Assembly (NCBI GenBank): GCA_020442225.1
Contig: JAGRKR010000103.1
Span: forward strand, 1 to 17,080
Length of the DNA: 17,080 bases
Direction of reading: 5' to 3'
DNA from: Hyphomicrobiaceae bacterium
Lineage (GTDB): Bacteria > Pseudomonadota > Alphaproteobacteria > Rhizobiales > Hyphomicrobiaceae
Below, one piece after another: positions 1 to 5,951 of the stretch (position 1 is its first letter; every line of letters begins with the position of its first letter). The notes under the pieces were generated by a model that ran no database searches, was not told the DNA's origin, and saw only the letters and a program-made list of their open reading frames with translations. The position numbers and the translations under genes are program-made.

Positions 1-489
1 CTCGGCATCGGCTACCTGCCGCAGGAGGCGTCGATCTTTCGCGGCCTCACCGTCGAGCAGAACATCATGGCCGTGCTGGAACTCGTCGAGCGGAACCGCA
101 AGGCGCGCAAGGAGCGTCTCGACGAGCTGCTCGAGGAGTTCAACATCACGCGCCTGAGAAAGTCCCCGTCGATCGCATTGTCCGGCGGCGAGCGGCGGCG
201 CTGCGAGATTGCCCGTGCGCTGGCGACCCGCCCCAACTTCATGTTGCTGGACGAGCCGTTTGCCGGCATCGATCCTATCGCGGTCGGCGACATCCAGGAC
301 CTCGTCCGCCATTTGACCGAGCGCGGCATCGGCGTGCTCATCACCGATCACAACGTCCGTGAGACCTTGAGCCTGATCGACCGCGCGTACATCATTTACG
401 ATGGTCAAGTTCTGACACAAGGTAAGCCCGAGGAAATCATCGCAAACGAAGACGTACGACGGGTCTATCTCGGCGATATGTTCGGTTAA
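1..489 (+). CDS. lptB: LptB, LPS export ABC transporter ATPase (3' part)
   Basis: This is the C-terminal 162 residues of the cytoplasmic ATPase that powers LptB2FGC, which extracts lipopolysaccharide from the inner membrane and pushes it along the Lpt bridge. The frame is open from base 1, so the N-terminus with the Walker A motif lies outside the window. The visible part starts at the Q-loop ([15 protein letters not shown]), followed by the ABC signature [15 protein letters not shown], Walker B and D-loop in [12 protein letters not shown], and the H-loop histidine in LITDHNV. The end YLGDMFG is typical of LptB. rpoN starts 65 bp downstream on the same strand, the usual proteobacterial order, which separates LptB from the similar LivF and LivG ATPases. 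No defects are seen in the visible part. Confidence 0.95.
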   Translation, partial: LGIGYLPQEASIFRGLTVEQNIMAVLELVERNRKARKERLDELLEEFNITRLRKSPSIALSGGERRRCEIARALATRPNFMLLDEPFAGIDPIAVGDIQDLVRHLTERGIGVLITDHNVRETLSLIDRAYIIYDGQVLTQGKPEEIIANEDVRRVYLGDMFG

Positions 490-554
490 GCACACCGTAA
501 GCCTATTGAGACCATCGTTCGCCGGGGAAGAAGAGGTTCGAGGGTCTTCGGGAT

Positions 555-2087
555 ATGGCGCTTTCCGCCAAATTGGAGCTGAGGCAGGGCCAGCAGCTCA
601 TCATGACCCCTCAACTGCAACAGGCTATCCGCCTGCTGCAGCTGTCGAATCTCGAGCTGTCGGCCTTCGTCGACGCCGAGCTCGAGCGCAATCCCCTTCT
701 GGAGCGCGACGAGCACGCGACGGATGCCGCGTCGACGCTGGACGCCACCGAGCCCGGCGAGCCGGTCGCTGCTACGCAAGGCGAGGAGGGCTGGCTCGAT
801 CTGGCGGCCCCCATCCCCGACGCCCCGGCCGCACTCGATACCTCCTTCGACAATCTCTATCCCGATGTCGCACCATCGGACATGAGCCCGGTCGACCTCG
901 CCGGCAGCTGGTCGTCGGTCCGCCAGCGGACGACGGCCCCCGGTGATGGCGAGACGTCGAACCTCGAGGCCTACCTCACCAGCGAGCCGACACTCCAGGA
1001 CCATCTCACGCAACAGCTCCAGCTCACCATCACCGATCCCCGCGACCGGATCATCGGCCAGCACCTGATCGATCTCGTCGACGAGGCCGGGTATCTGGCG
1101 ACCGATCTGGACGCGCTGGCCGACCGGCTCGGCGCGCCGCTGTCGCGGGTCGAGGGGGTTCTGGCCGTGCTCCAGACGTTCGATCCACCCGGCGTATTCG
1201 CGCGCAGCCTCGCGGAATCCCTGGCGCTCCAGCTCAAGGACCTCAACCGCTACGACCCGCAGATCGCCGAGTTGCTGGCCAATCTGCATCTGCTCGCCGC
1301 ACACAATCTCGCCGCCCTGAAGCGCGCCATCGGCGTGCCGACGGAAGAGCTCGTCGAGATGATCGCCGAGATCAAGCAGCTCAACCCCAAGCCGGGGCTC
1401 AAGTACGGCTCCGAGACCGTGCACACCGTCGTGCCCGACGTGATCGTGCGCCCCTCGCCGCTCGGCGGCTGGCTCGTCGAGCTCAACACCGAGACCCTGC
1501 CCCGCGTCCTCGTCAATCGCTCGTACTACTCGACCGTGTGCGGCTCGACGCGATCCGAGACCGAGCGGACCTACCTGAACGAATGCCTGCAGAACGCCAG
1601 CTGGCTCGCCAAGAGCCTGGATCAGCGCGCCCGCACCATCCTGCGTGTCTCCGAAGAGATCGTGCGTCAGCAGGACGGCTTCTTCGCCCATGGCGTCGAG
1701 CATCTGCGGCCGATGAGCCTCAAGGTCGTGGCTGAGGCCATCTCCATGCACGAGTCGACGGTCAGCCGGGTGACCTCGAACAAATACATGTCGACGCCGC
1801 GTGGGATCGTCGAGCTCAAGTACTTCTTCACCTCGGCCATCGCCTCAGCCGACGAAGGCGAGGCCTACTCGTCGGAATCGGTGCGCTTCCGCATCAAGCA
1901 GCTCATCGACGCTGAGCCGGCCGCAGACATCCTGTCTGACGACAAGATCGTCGAACGGCTGAAGAGCGACGGGATCGACATCGCACGGCGCACCGTCGCC
2001 AAATACCGCGAGGCCATGCGCATCCCCTCATCCGTCCAGCGTCGGCGCGAGAAGCGCATGGTTCTGACCAGCGGACAGCGCGCTTGA
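555..2087 (+). CDS. rpoN: RNA polymerase sigma-54 factor RpoN
   Basis: Sigma-54 directs RNA polymerase to -24/-12 promoters and needs AAA+ activators; in alphaproteobacteria it serves nitrogen, carbon and surface functions. The 510-residue product has all the family parts. The glutamine- and leucine-rich activator-responsive region I is at about residues 1-50 (LRQGQQLIMTPQLQQAIRLL). An acidic, variable region II lies at about 50-130, followed by the core-binding domain. The helix-turn-helix includes HESTVSRVTSNKYM. The RpoN box ARRTVAKYRE is at residues 477-486, followed by a 24-residue basic tail. The ATG at 555 is chosen because MALSAKLELRQGQQL is the usual family start. The ribosome site is weak, with a purine run only at about 524-536. 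It lies between lptB and hpf, the conserved order. Confidence 0.97.
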   Translation: MALSAKLELRQGQQLIMTPQLQQAIRLLQLSNLELSAFVDAELERNPLLERDEHATDAASTLDATEPGEPVAATQGEEGWLDLAAPIPDAPAALDTSFDNLYPDVAPSDMSPVDLAGSWSSVRQRTTAPGDGETSNLEAYLTSEPTLQDHLTQQLQLTITDPRDRIIGQHLIDLVDEAGYLATDLDALADRLGAPLSRVEGVLAVLQTFDPPGVFARSLAESLALQLKDLNRYDPQIAELLANLHLLAAHNLAALKRAIGVPTEELVEMIAEIKQLNPKPGLKYGSETVHTVVPDVIVRPSPLGGWLVELNTETLPRVLVNRSYYSTVCGSTRSETERTYLNECLQNASWLAKSLDQRARTILRVSEEIVRQQDGFFAHGVEHLRPMSLKVVAEAISMHESTVSRVTSNKYMSTPRGIVELKYFFTSAIASADEGEAYSSESVRFRIKQLIDAEPAADILSDDKIVERLKSDGIDIARRTVAKYREAMRIPSSVQRRREKRMVLTSGQRA

Positions 2088-2295
2088 CCGTGCGAACCGC
2101 TACACCGGGCGTGGCGTCGCGCTCAGCCGTCTGTCCGTCCGACACCGCCGTTCCGCCCCCCTCGCGCACCCGCAACCTCCTGCCCCCCTGGGCCGGTGTT
2201 GCAGTCCCACGACAGGCGAGCCATATAGACATGAGGGCCTCGTGACCTGTCCTGCGGGGCCGAACCTGACGTCCGCATCAATTCGGAAGAGCCAA

Positions 2296-2880
2296 ATGAC
2301 AATACAGGTTACTGGGAGAAACGTAGAATCGGGCGAGGTATTCCAGGAGTACGTCAGAGAAAAAATACAAACTGTTCTTGGGAAGTACATTGGGTCTGAC
2401 CTGACAGGTCACGTCAGGATAGAGAAGTCCCGCATCGGCTTCAGAACGGACTGCCAGATCAAGTTGCGCTCCGGGCTTCTTCTGCAATCCCACGGCGAAG
2501 CTGGCGAGGCGTACAGCAGCGCCGACGCTGCGCTCGAAAAGCTCGAGAAGCGCGTCCGCCGCCACACCCGCCGCCTCAAGGATCATCACGAGGGCAATCA
2601 CCGCGCGCCGACCACCTTCGAGCCGGGGAACGATGCGGTCGACTATGTCGTCGAGCCTAAGAATGAGCCGGCAGGGCCGGACGACGGCCGGGAAACGCCG
2701 GTCATCGTCGCCGAGCAGCGCCGCAGCTTGCCCCTGCTCTCCGTGAGCGAGGCCGTGATGCAGCTCGATCTTGCCGATGAGCCCGTGATCGTCTTTAGAA
2801 ACGGCAGCGCAGGTGCGGTTAATGTCGTGTACCGGCGCCGAGATGGGAATATCGGGTGGATTGATCCCAGCGGCAGCTAG
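2296..2880 (+). CDS. hpf: Ribosome hibernation-promoting factor, long form
   Basis: Long HPF binds the 30S decoding centre and dimerises ribosomes into inactive 100S particles in starvation. The 194 residues split into an N-terminal S30AE domain (about 1-100, from MTIQVTGRNVESGEVF), a charged linker, and a C-terminal dimerisation domain (about 135-190, with VVYRRRDGNIGWIDPSG). The ATG at 2296 is preferred over a GTG at 2242 because GGAAGA lies at 2285-2290 and the protein then starts as the family does. It follows rpoN by 208 bp and precedes ptsN, its usual neighbours. Oddity: the first 60 or so codons are AT-rich, with three ATA, three AGA and an AGG. Hand counts give 47% GC at 2281-2340 and 42% at 2341-2400, against 72% at 2521-2580. 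Confidence 0.93.
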   Translation: MTIQVTGRNVESGEVFQEYVREKIQTVLGKYIGSDLTGHVRIEKSRIGFRTDCQIKLRSGLLLQSHGEAGEAYSSADAALEKLEKRVRRHTRRLKDHHEGNHRAPTTFEPGNDAVDYVVEPKNEPAGPDDGRETPVIVAEQRRSLPLLSVSEAVMQLDLADEPVIVFRNGSAGAVNVVYRRRDGNIGWIDPSGS

Positions 2881-3312
2881 AAAAGTTCGCGTTTCGCCAT
2901 GGAACGGTCTTGTCTGTTCCGGAAGATGCGCTAATCATGCAGATGCTACACCGTTGCCCATGCGAATCAGGGCAAGGCATAGGACTGTAGAAGTCTACGA
3001 AGAGGCAGACCGCCCGACACGACCGCCCGAAACCGCTCGCCGGGAGTAGGAGGGGCACCGCTTCCAGCGATGGGCGCGTGTTCGGCAGGGACGCGAAAGG
3101 AGAGGGCGCGGCGGCGCCTTCATTTGGAAAGACAAAAGCCGGGCGTTAGCGAGCGCACCGTGTAGCCAGGTAAGCTTACAGCGGGATCAGACGTACGGGG
3201 AGCCATGGCGCGCCCGGAGGGCAGCGTGTTGGCACGAGACGTGCCTTGTCGTGGCATTGATGTTTTTCACGAGAGCGCATCGGAGCGGGCCGAGGCGGGA
3301 ACGAGAGACCAG
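2881..3312 (+). other. hpf-ptsN intergenic region
   Basis: No coding frame here is convincing. The frame of ptsN stays open back to 3205, but those 36 extra codons do not resemble the family N-terminus. Visible structure: small inverted repeats GGAAC/GTTCC (2901-2905 and 2916-2920) and GTAGA/TCTAC (2987-2991 and 2994-2998), plus the -24/-12-like element at 3230-3245 listed separately. A TTTTT run lies at about 3261-3266. The length suggests that ptsN has its own promoter. Confidence 0.5.
3230..3245 (+). promoter_or_regulatory. Candidate sigma-54 promoter before ptsN
   Basis: TGGCACG at 3230-3236 matches the -24 consensus exactly. GTGCC at 3241-3245 gives 3 of 5 at the -12 box (consensus TTGCW), and the essential GG and GC are 10 bases apart, as required. 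A start near 3256 would leave a leader of about 57 nt before ptsN. The same bases form a perfect inverted repeat, GGCACG-AGA-CGTGCC (3231-3245), which could explain the match by another route. An equally good match occurs inside the methyltransferase gene, so chance is a real possibility. Confidence 0.35.
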
Positions 3313-3777
3313 ATGGACCTGAGCGATCTCATATCGCGCGATGGCGTGATCGCCTCACTCAAGGCTAAGAGCAAGAAGCAGGCCTTGCAGGAGCTTGCCG
3401 CCAAGGCTGCTGAGCTGACCGCGGCCGAGACGCGCGAGATTTTCGACACCTTGCTGCAGCGCGAGCGGCTCGGCTCGACCGCCGTCGGCCGCGGCATTGC
3501 CATTCCTCATGGCCGGCTGGCTGGATTGCAGGCCATCGTCTGCCTGTTCGCGCGCCTCGATCAGCCGATCGAGTTCGATGCGCCCGACGACGAGCCCGTC
3601 GATCTCATCTTCGTGCTGCTCGCACCAGAGCACGCCGGCGCCGATCATCTGAAGGCGCTTGCCCGCATTTCCCGACTGCTGCGCGAGCCGTCGACCATCG
3701 ACAAGCTGAGGGCGTCGCGCGACAAGACCGCGCTCTATGCCGTGCTCACCGAGCCCATGGCCTCGCACGCCGCCTGA
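3313..3777 (+). CDS. ptsN: PtsN, EIIA-Ntr of the nitrogen phosphotransferase system
   Basis: EIIA-Ntr is the terminal phosphate acceptor of the PEP-PtsP-PtsO relay. It regulates potassium uptake, sensor kinases and carbon/nitrogen balance by protein contact rather than by sugar transport. The 154-residue product is a single PTS EIIA type-2 domain. The phosphorylated histidine is His66 in GIAIPHGRL, matching the conserved active-site histidine of the family. VDLIFVLLAPEHAG and the LKALARISRLLR helix also fit. The ATG at 3313 was chosen because MDLSDLISRDGVIASLKA is the typical alphaproteobacterial start and GAGAGA lies just upstream at 3303-3308. It closes the rpoN cluster and converges on the DUF1150 gene across an 86-bp gap with a hairpin. 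Confidence 0.94.
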   Translation: MDLSDLISRDGVIASLKAKSKKQALQELAAKAAELTAAETREIFDTLLQRERLGSTAVGRGIAIPHGRLAGLQAIVCLFARLDQPIEFDAPDDEPVDLIFVLLAPEHAGADHLKALARISRLLREPSTIDKLRASRDKTALYAVLTEPMASHAA

Positions 3778-3810
3778 GCCAGGCATTGCCGCGATCCGCG
3801 AAAATGACGA

Positions 3811-3840
3811 GAGGGTGCGCGCGTTTCCGCCCGCACCCTC
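3811..3840. terminator. Hairpin between convergent ptsN and DUF1150 genes
   Basis: GAGGGTGCG (3811-3819) pairs perfectly with CGCACCCTC (3832-3840) around a 12-nt loop. It sits in the 86-bp gap between two convergent stop codons, where a bidirectional terminator is expected. No U-tract follows on the + strand. On the - strand a TTTT lies a few bases beyond the stem, so termination of the DUF1150 transcript is better supported. Confidence 0.55.
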
Positions 3841-3863
3841 AAGTGTGTCGTGGAACAATCGGC

Positions 3864-4136
3864 TCAGTGCACGCTGGCAACCACCAGATCGTCCTCGATG
3901 GCATGCCCGAGCGCAGCCTGGCGTGAGTCCGTCAGGGCGAGTGGCGTGCCATCGGCCGCATGCAGCGAGAAGAGATCGATGCCGTCAGGAATGCCGCGCG
4001 CGGTCGGAAACAGCCGCCCGGCCTCCTCGCGTGTCAGAACCTTGATGTAGGCTACAGATCCGTCGCCGAGACTGGCCAGATCGATGATCGAGATCTGCTT
4101 CTCGGTCCCTACGGGTCTCTTGAGATCACCGTCCAT
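3864..4136 (-). CDS. DUF1150 family small protein
   Basis: A 90-residue protein of the DUF1150 family, small alphaproteobacterial proteins of unknown function often encoded next to small heat-shock genes. Family marks seen: LASLGDGSVAYIKVLT near the start, a central LFP segment, LFSLHAADGTPLALTDSR, and the end VASVH. There is no signal peptide or membrane segment, so a cytoplasmic location is inferred. A near-perfect Shine-Dalgarno, AGGAGGA, lies at 4145-4151 on the - strand, 8 bases before the ATG, so strong independent translation is expected. It follows hsp20 on the same strand after 332 bp containing a hairpin. A shared heat-shock transcript is possible but is not shown by the sequence. 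Confidence 0.88.
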   Translation of the reverse strand: MDGDLKRPVGTEKQISIIDLASLGDGSVAYIKVLTREEAGRLFPTARGIPDGIDLFSLHAADGTPLALTDSRQAALGHAIEDDLVVASVH

Positions 4137-4468
4137 GACGCTACTCCTCCTGAAAGAGGGGCTCAGCCGGTGTCAACTGCCACAGCCGAGCACACGATCT
4201 GCACGACCGTCGGCGTCTTACCGACAATCATGCCTCGATTCGCCCGTCCTCCGCCAGTCTTGCCGGCGGCCGGAGCGGTTCGAGCCGGAACACACCACGC
4301 ACGTGTCGTGGCAGAACTCTCGCGATGAAAACGCCGGGGCACGTCGATCTCCTGACCTCGCATCCGCGCATGCCGCTCCGTCACGAGCGGCATGCGGCCA
4401 ATGAGGTCACAGGCAATCGGTCGAGATGCAACCGCCGTACGGTTCCATCGAGAGCCTCGATCGCCCCC
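4137..4468 (-). other. hsp20-DUF1150 intergenic region
   Basis: These 332 bp separate two genes on the same strand. The only open frame of note (4163-4393, - strand) resembles no family known to me and lacks a good ribosome site, so I do not call it a gene. The clear features are the 12-bp-stem hairpin at 4367-4396 and the strong ribosome site of the DUF1150 gene. I see no RpoH-like promoter here. Confidence 0.5.
4367..4396 (-). repeat. Perfect 12-bp inverted repeat between hsp20 and DUF1150
   Basis: Bases 4367-4378 are an exact reverse complement of 4385-4396, with a 6-nt loop. The arms read CGCATGCCGCTC and GAGCGGCATGCG. It lies 72 bp after the hsp20 stop codon in the direction of transcription. 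No U-run follows on either strand, so it looks more like an RNA-processing or stability hairpin, or a REP-like element, than a classical terminator. Confidence 0.6.
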
Positions 4469-4903
4469 TTAGCTCATGGGCTTCGAGCCGATCTCGATGC
4501 GACGGACCAGACGGTCCGGCTCGTGCTTCACGAGATCGATGGCGAGCAGACCGTTGGCGAGGTCGGCGCCTTTGATCTCGATACCGTCGGCGAGCACGAA
4601 CGTGCGCTGAAACTGCCGTGCAGCGATGCCGCGATGCAGGTATTGCCGGGACTTGTCGTCCTGCTGACGCCCGCGCACGGTGAGCTGATTGTCCTCGACC
4701 GTGATCTCGAGCTGATCGCGCGTGAATCCGGCGACCGCCAGCGTGATGCGCAACATCTCCGGGTGCCCATCCTCCTGGGCGATCCGCTCGATGTTGTAGG
4801 GCGGGTAGCCGTCGCCCGAGCCTTTGGCGGCTCGCTCGAGAAGGCGCTCGATTTCTTCGAAGCCCAACAGCATTGGGCTCGACAAGTGCGTCAATCGCGA
4901 CAT
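4469..4903 (-). CDS. Small heat-shock protein, Hsp20/IbpA family
   Basis: An ATP-independent holdase that binds unfolding proteins in large oligomers and hands them to DnaK/ClpB. The 144 residues hold a short N-terminal region (LGFEEIERLLERAA), the alpha-crystallin domain at about 34-130 (PPYNIERIAQ, ITLAVAGFTRDQLEITVEDN, QFQRTFVLADGIEIKGADLANGLLAIDL) and the C-terminal extension VRRIEIGSKP. IEI is the conserved I-x-I motif used for oligomer assembly. The ATG at 4903 is chosen over a TTG two codons upstream because AAGGA at 4912-4916 is 8 bases before it and MSRLTHL is family-like. Control is visible: an RpoH-like promoter and a ROSE-type leader, listed separately. This fits heat control of both transcription and translation. 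Confidence 0.95.
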   Translation of the reverse strand: MSRLTHLSSPMLLGFEEIERLLERAAKGSGDGYPPYNIERIAQEDGHPEMLRITLAVAGFTRDQLEITVEDNQLTVRGRQQDDKSRQYLHRGIAARQFQRTFVLADGIEIKGADLANGLLAIDLVKHEPDRLVRRIEIGSKPMS

Positions 4904-5001
4904 ATGCAAAGTCCTTCCAAAGCGACCTTGTCGGATGTCCGGAGCCTACTCCCCAGGATCGCCCGGCCCTTGCGGCACCGAGCGAGCCCCTGGGGGTTAC
5001 G
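4904..5001 (-). ncRNA. ROSE-type RNA thermometer in the hsp20 leader
   Basis: The - strand leader ends with a hairpin that hides the ribosome site. RNA AAGGUC (4924-4929) pairs with GACUUU (4908-4913), then a single unpaired G (4923), then CUU (4920-4922) pairs with AAG (4914-4916) around a 3-nt UGG loop. The anti-SD arm contains UCGCU, fitting the UYGCU signature of ROSE elements, and the bulged G opposite the Shine-Dalgarno is their hallmark. A large 5' stem-loop pairs 4951-4957 with 4989-4995 and 4959-4966 with 4978-4985. ROSE elements are established regulators of rhizobial small heat-shock genes; here the assignment rests on folding by hand. Confidence 0.85.
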
Positions 5002-5007
5002 ACGAGC

Positions 5008-5035
5008 ATATGGTGGGTCTTGAATTCAATTCAAG
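5008..5035 (-). promoter_or_regulatory. RpoH (sigma-32)-type promoter of hsp20
   Basis: Read on the - strand, CTTGAA (5030-5035) is a perfect -35 core. CACCATAT (5008-5015) is one base from the CCCCATNT -10 consensus, with a 14-bp spacer. Transcription would begin near 5001, leaving a leader of about 98 nt, which is exactly the ROSE hairpin region. Confidence 0.8.
5019..5035. repeat. 17-bp perfect palindrome over the hsp20 -35 box
   Basis: CTTGAATTCAATTCAAG is an exact inverted repeat with 8-bp arms around a single C. It contains the -35 box of the hsp20 promoter and most of its spacer, so a dimeric regulator bound here would compete with RNA polymerase. The symmetry may be an accident of the CTTGAA box plus AT-rich spacer. 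Confidence 0.55.
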
Positions 5036-5159
5036 GAAGCCGATCCGGACGCGCCGTAACGATTGTCAAAATTATGCACCGTTGGCGAGAGATAACCGCT
5101 TTCGTCAAAGTTGGCCGGAAGGCCGCCGCCCGATCCCTCCATCACGAGCTGGAGCTCAT

Positions 5160-5840
5160 ATGCCCCTGATGCGCCACCCCGCCCTGAAACCCTTCGGCCT
5201 CTTCGCACTCTGCTTCGCTCTCGCCCTCGCGGCTGGGCCCGCTCGCGCCACAGAGCCGCAGGCGGCCAAGCCGGACGCCAAGAAGGCGGCCGTGCCGGAG
5301 CTGACCCCGGAAGAAAAGAAGGAGAAGGAGATGCGCAGTGCCTGCAAGGCGCTGATCTGCGGCATCTATCACAACAAGCTCGCACAGGGGGCCGACGTCT
5401 CCTGCAACGTGATCAAGTCCTGGCGCAAAGAGACGCTCAACAAGATGATCTCGAAGGCGCGCATAAGCTGGCCATGGGGCAAGGCACGCTGCCAGACCCA
5501 GATCAAGCTGAAGCGTGACATGCTGGCCAAGGCCATCGCCGAGCCCAAACTGACGGCCAAGATCGACACGCATACGATCACCTGCGAGATCGAGCGCGAG
5601 AAGGGCCCCTACACGATGAAGTTCGACCTGTCGCCGACGGTCACCTTCGAAAAGGGCAAGGCGGTCAGCGCCAAGCTCGGCTGGGGCAAGATCGAGGCGC
5701 CCGCGCTCGCCAAGAGCGCGATCTGGTCCGCTGCCAAAGCCGACAGCTTCTTCGGCGTGTTCGAGAAGTCGGTCGTCGAGGACATCAACAAGTTCTTCAC
5801 GACGAACTGCCTCGAGGTCAAGGATGCCTGGGCGAAGTGA
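5160..5840 (+). CDS. Secreted cysteine-containing protein of unknown function
   Basis: I do not recognise a family. The 226-residue product starts with a clear Sec signal: positive N-terminus, hydrophobic core FGLFALCFALALAAG, and a likely cut after ARA near residue 31. The next 30 or so residues are Ala/Lys/Glu/Pro-rich (KKAAVPELTPEEKKEKE). The remainder is a lysine-rich globular domain with six cysteines (in SACKALIC, DVSCNV, KARCQ, TITCEI and TTNCLEV), enough for three disulfides in the periplasm. The ATG at 5160 is chosen because GGAG at 5151-5154 is 5 bases away and the signal peptide starts there; the frame itself is open further upstream. It is divergent from hsp20 and followed by a terminator-like hairpin, so it is probably monocistronic. 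Confidence 0.8.
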   Translation: MPLMRHPALKPFGLFALCFALALAAGPARATEPQAAKPDAKKAAVPELTPEEKKEKEMRSACKALICGIYHNKLAQGADVSCNVIKSWRKETLNKMISKARISWPWGKARCQTQIKLKRDMLAKAIAEPKLTAKIDTHTITCEIEREKGPYTMKFDLSPTVTFEKGKAVSAKLGWGKIEAPALAKSAIWSAAKADSFFGVFEKSVVEDINKFFTTNCLEVKDAWAK

Positions 5841-5847
5841 GCGGCGA

Positions 5848-5872
5848 GCCGGGCGCGGGCCTACCGCCCGGC
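5848..5872 (+). terminator. GC-rich hairpin after the secreted-protein gene
   Basis: GCCGGGCG (5848-5855) and CGCCCGGC (5865-5872) form a perfect 8-bp stem with a 9-nt loop, starting 8 bases after the stop codon. No U-tract follows, which weakens the call as an intrinsic terminator, but placement and strength fit a 3'-end hairpin. Confidence 0.5.
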
Positions 5873-5951
5873 AATCGCCTTCCACGATCACCCCATGCGA
5901 GCACGGCGCGCCTCGCCTTGCTCGCGCAGACGTTTGAGAGACAATCGCATC

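Noticed and set aside
486..1751. Long open frame on the - strand opposite rpoN
   Set aside because: It is an antisense shadow of a GC-rich gene; rpoN is unmistakable and the shadow has no family-like content.
2189..2203. TGG...TTGCA resembling a sigma-54 promoter before hpf
   Set aside because: The GG and GC are 9 bases apart instead of 10, and the -24 box is otherwise poor.
4163..4393. 76-codon - strand frame between hsp20 and DUF1150
   Set aside because: No ribosome site, no recognisable domain, and it runs into the 4367-4396 hairpin.
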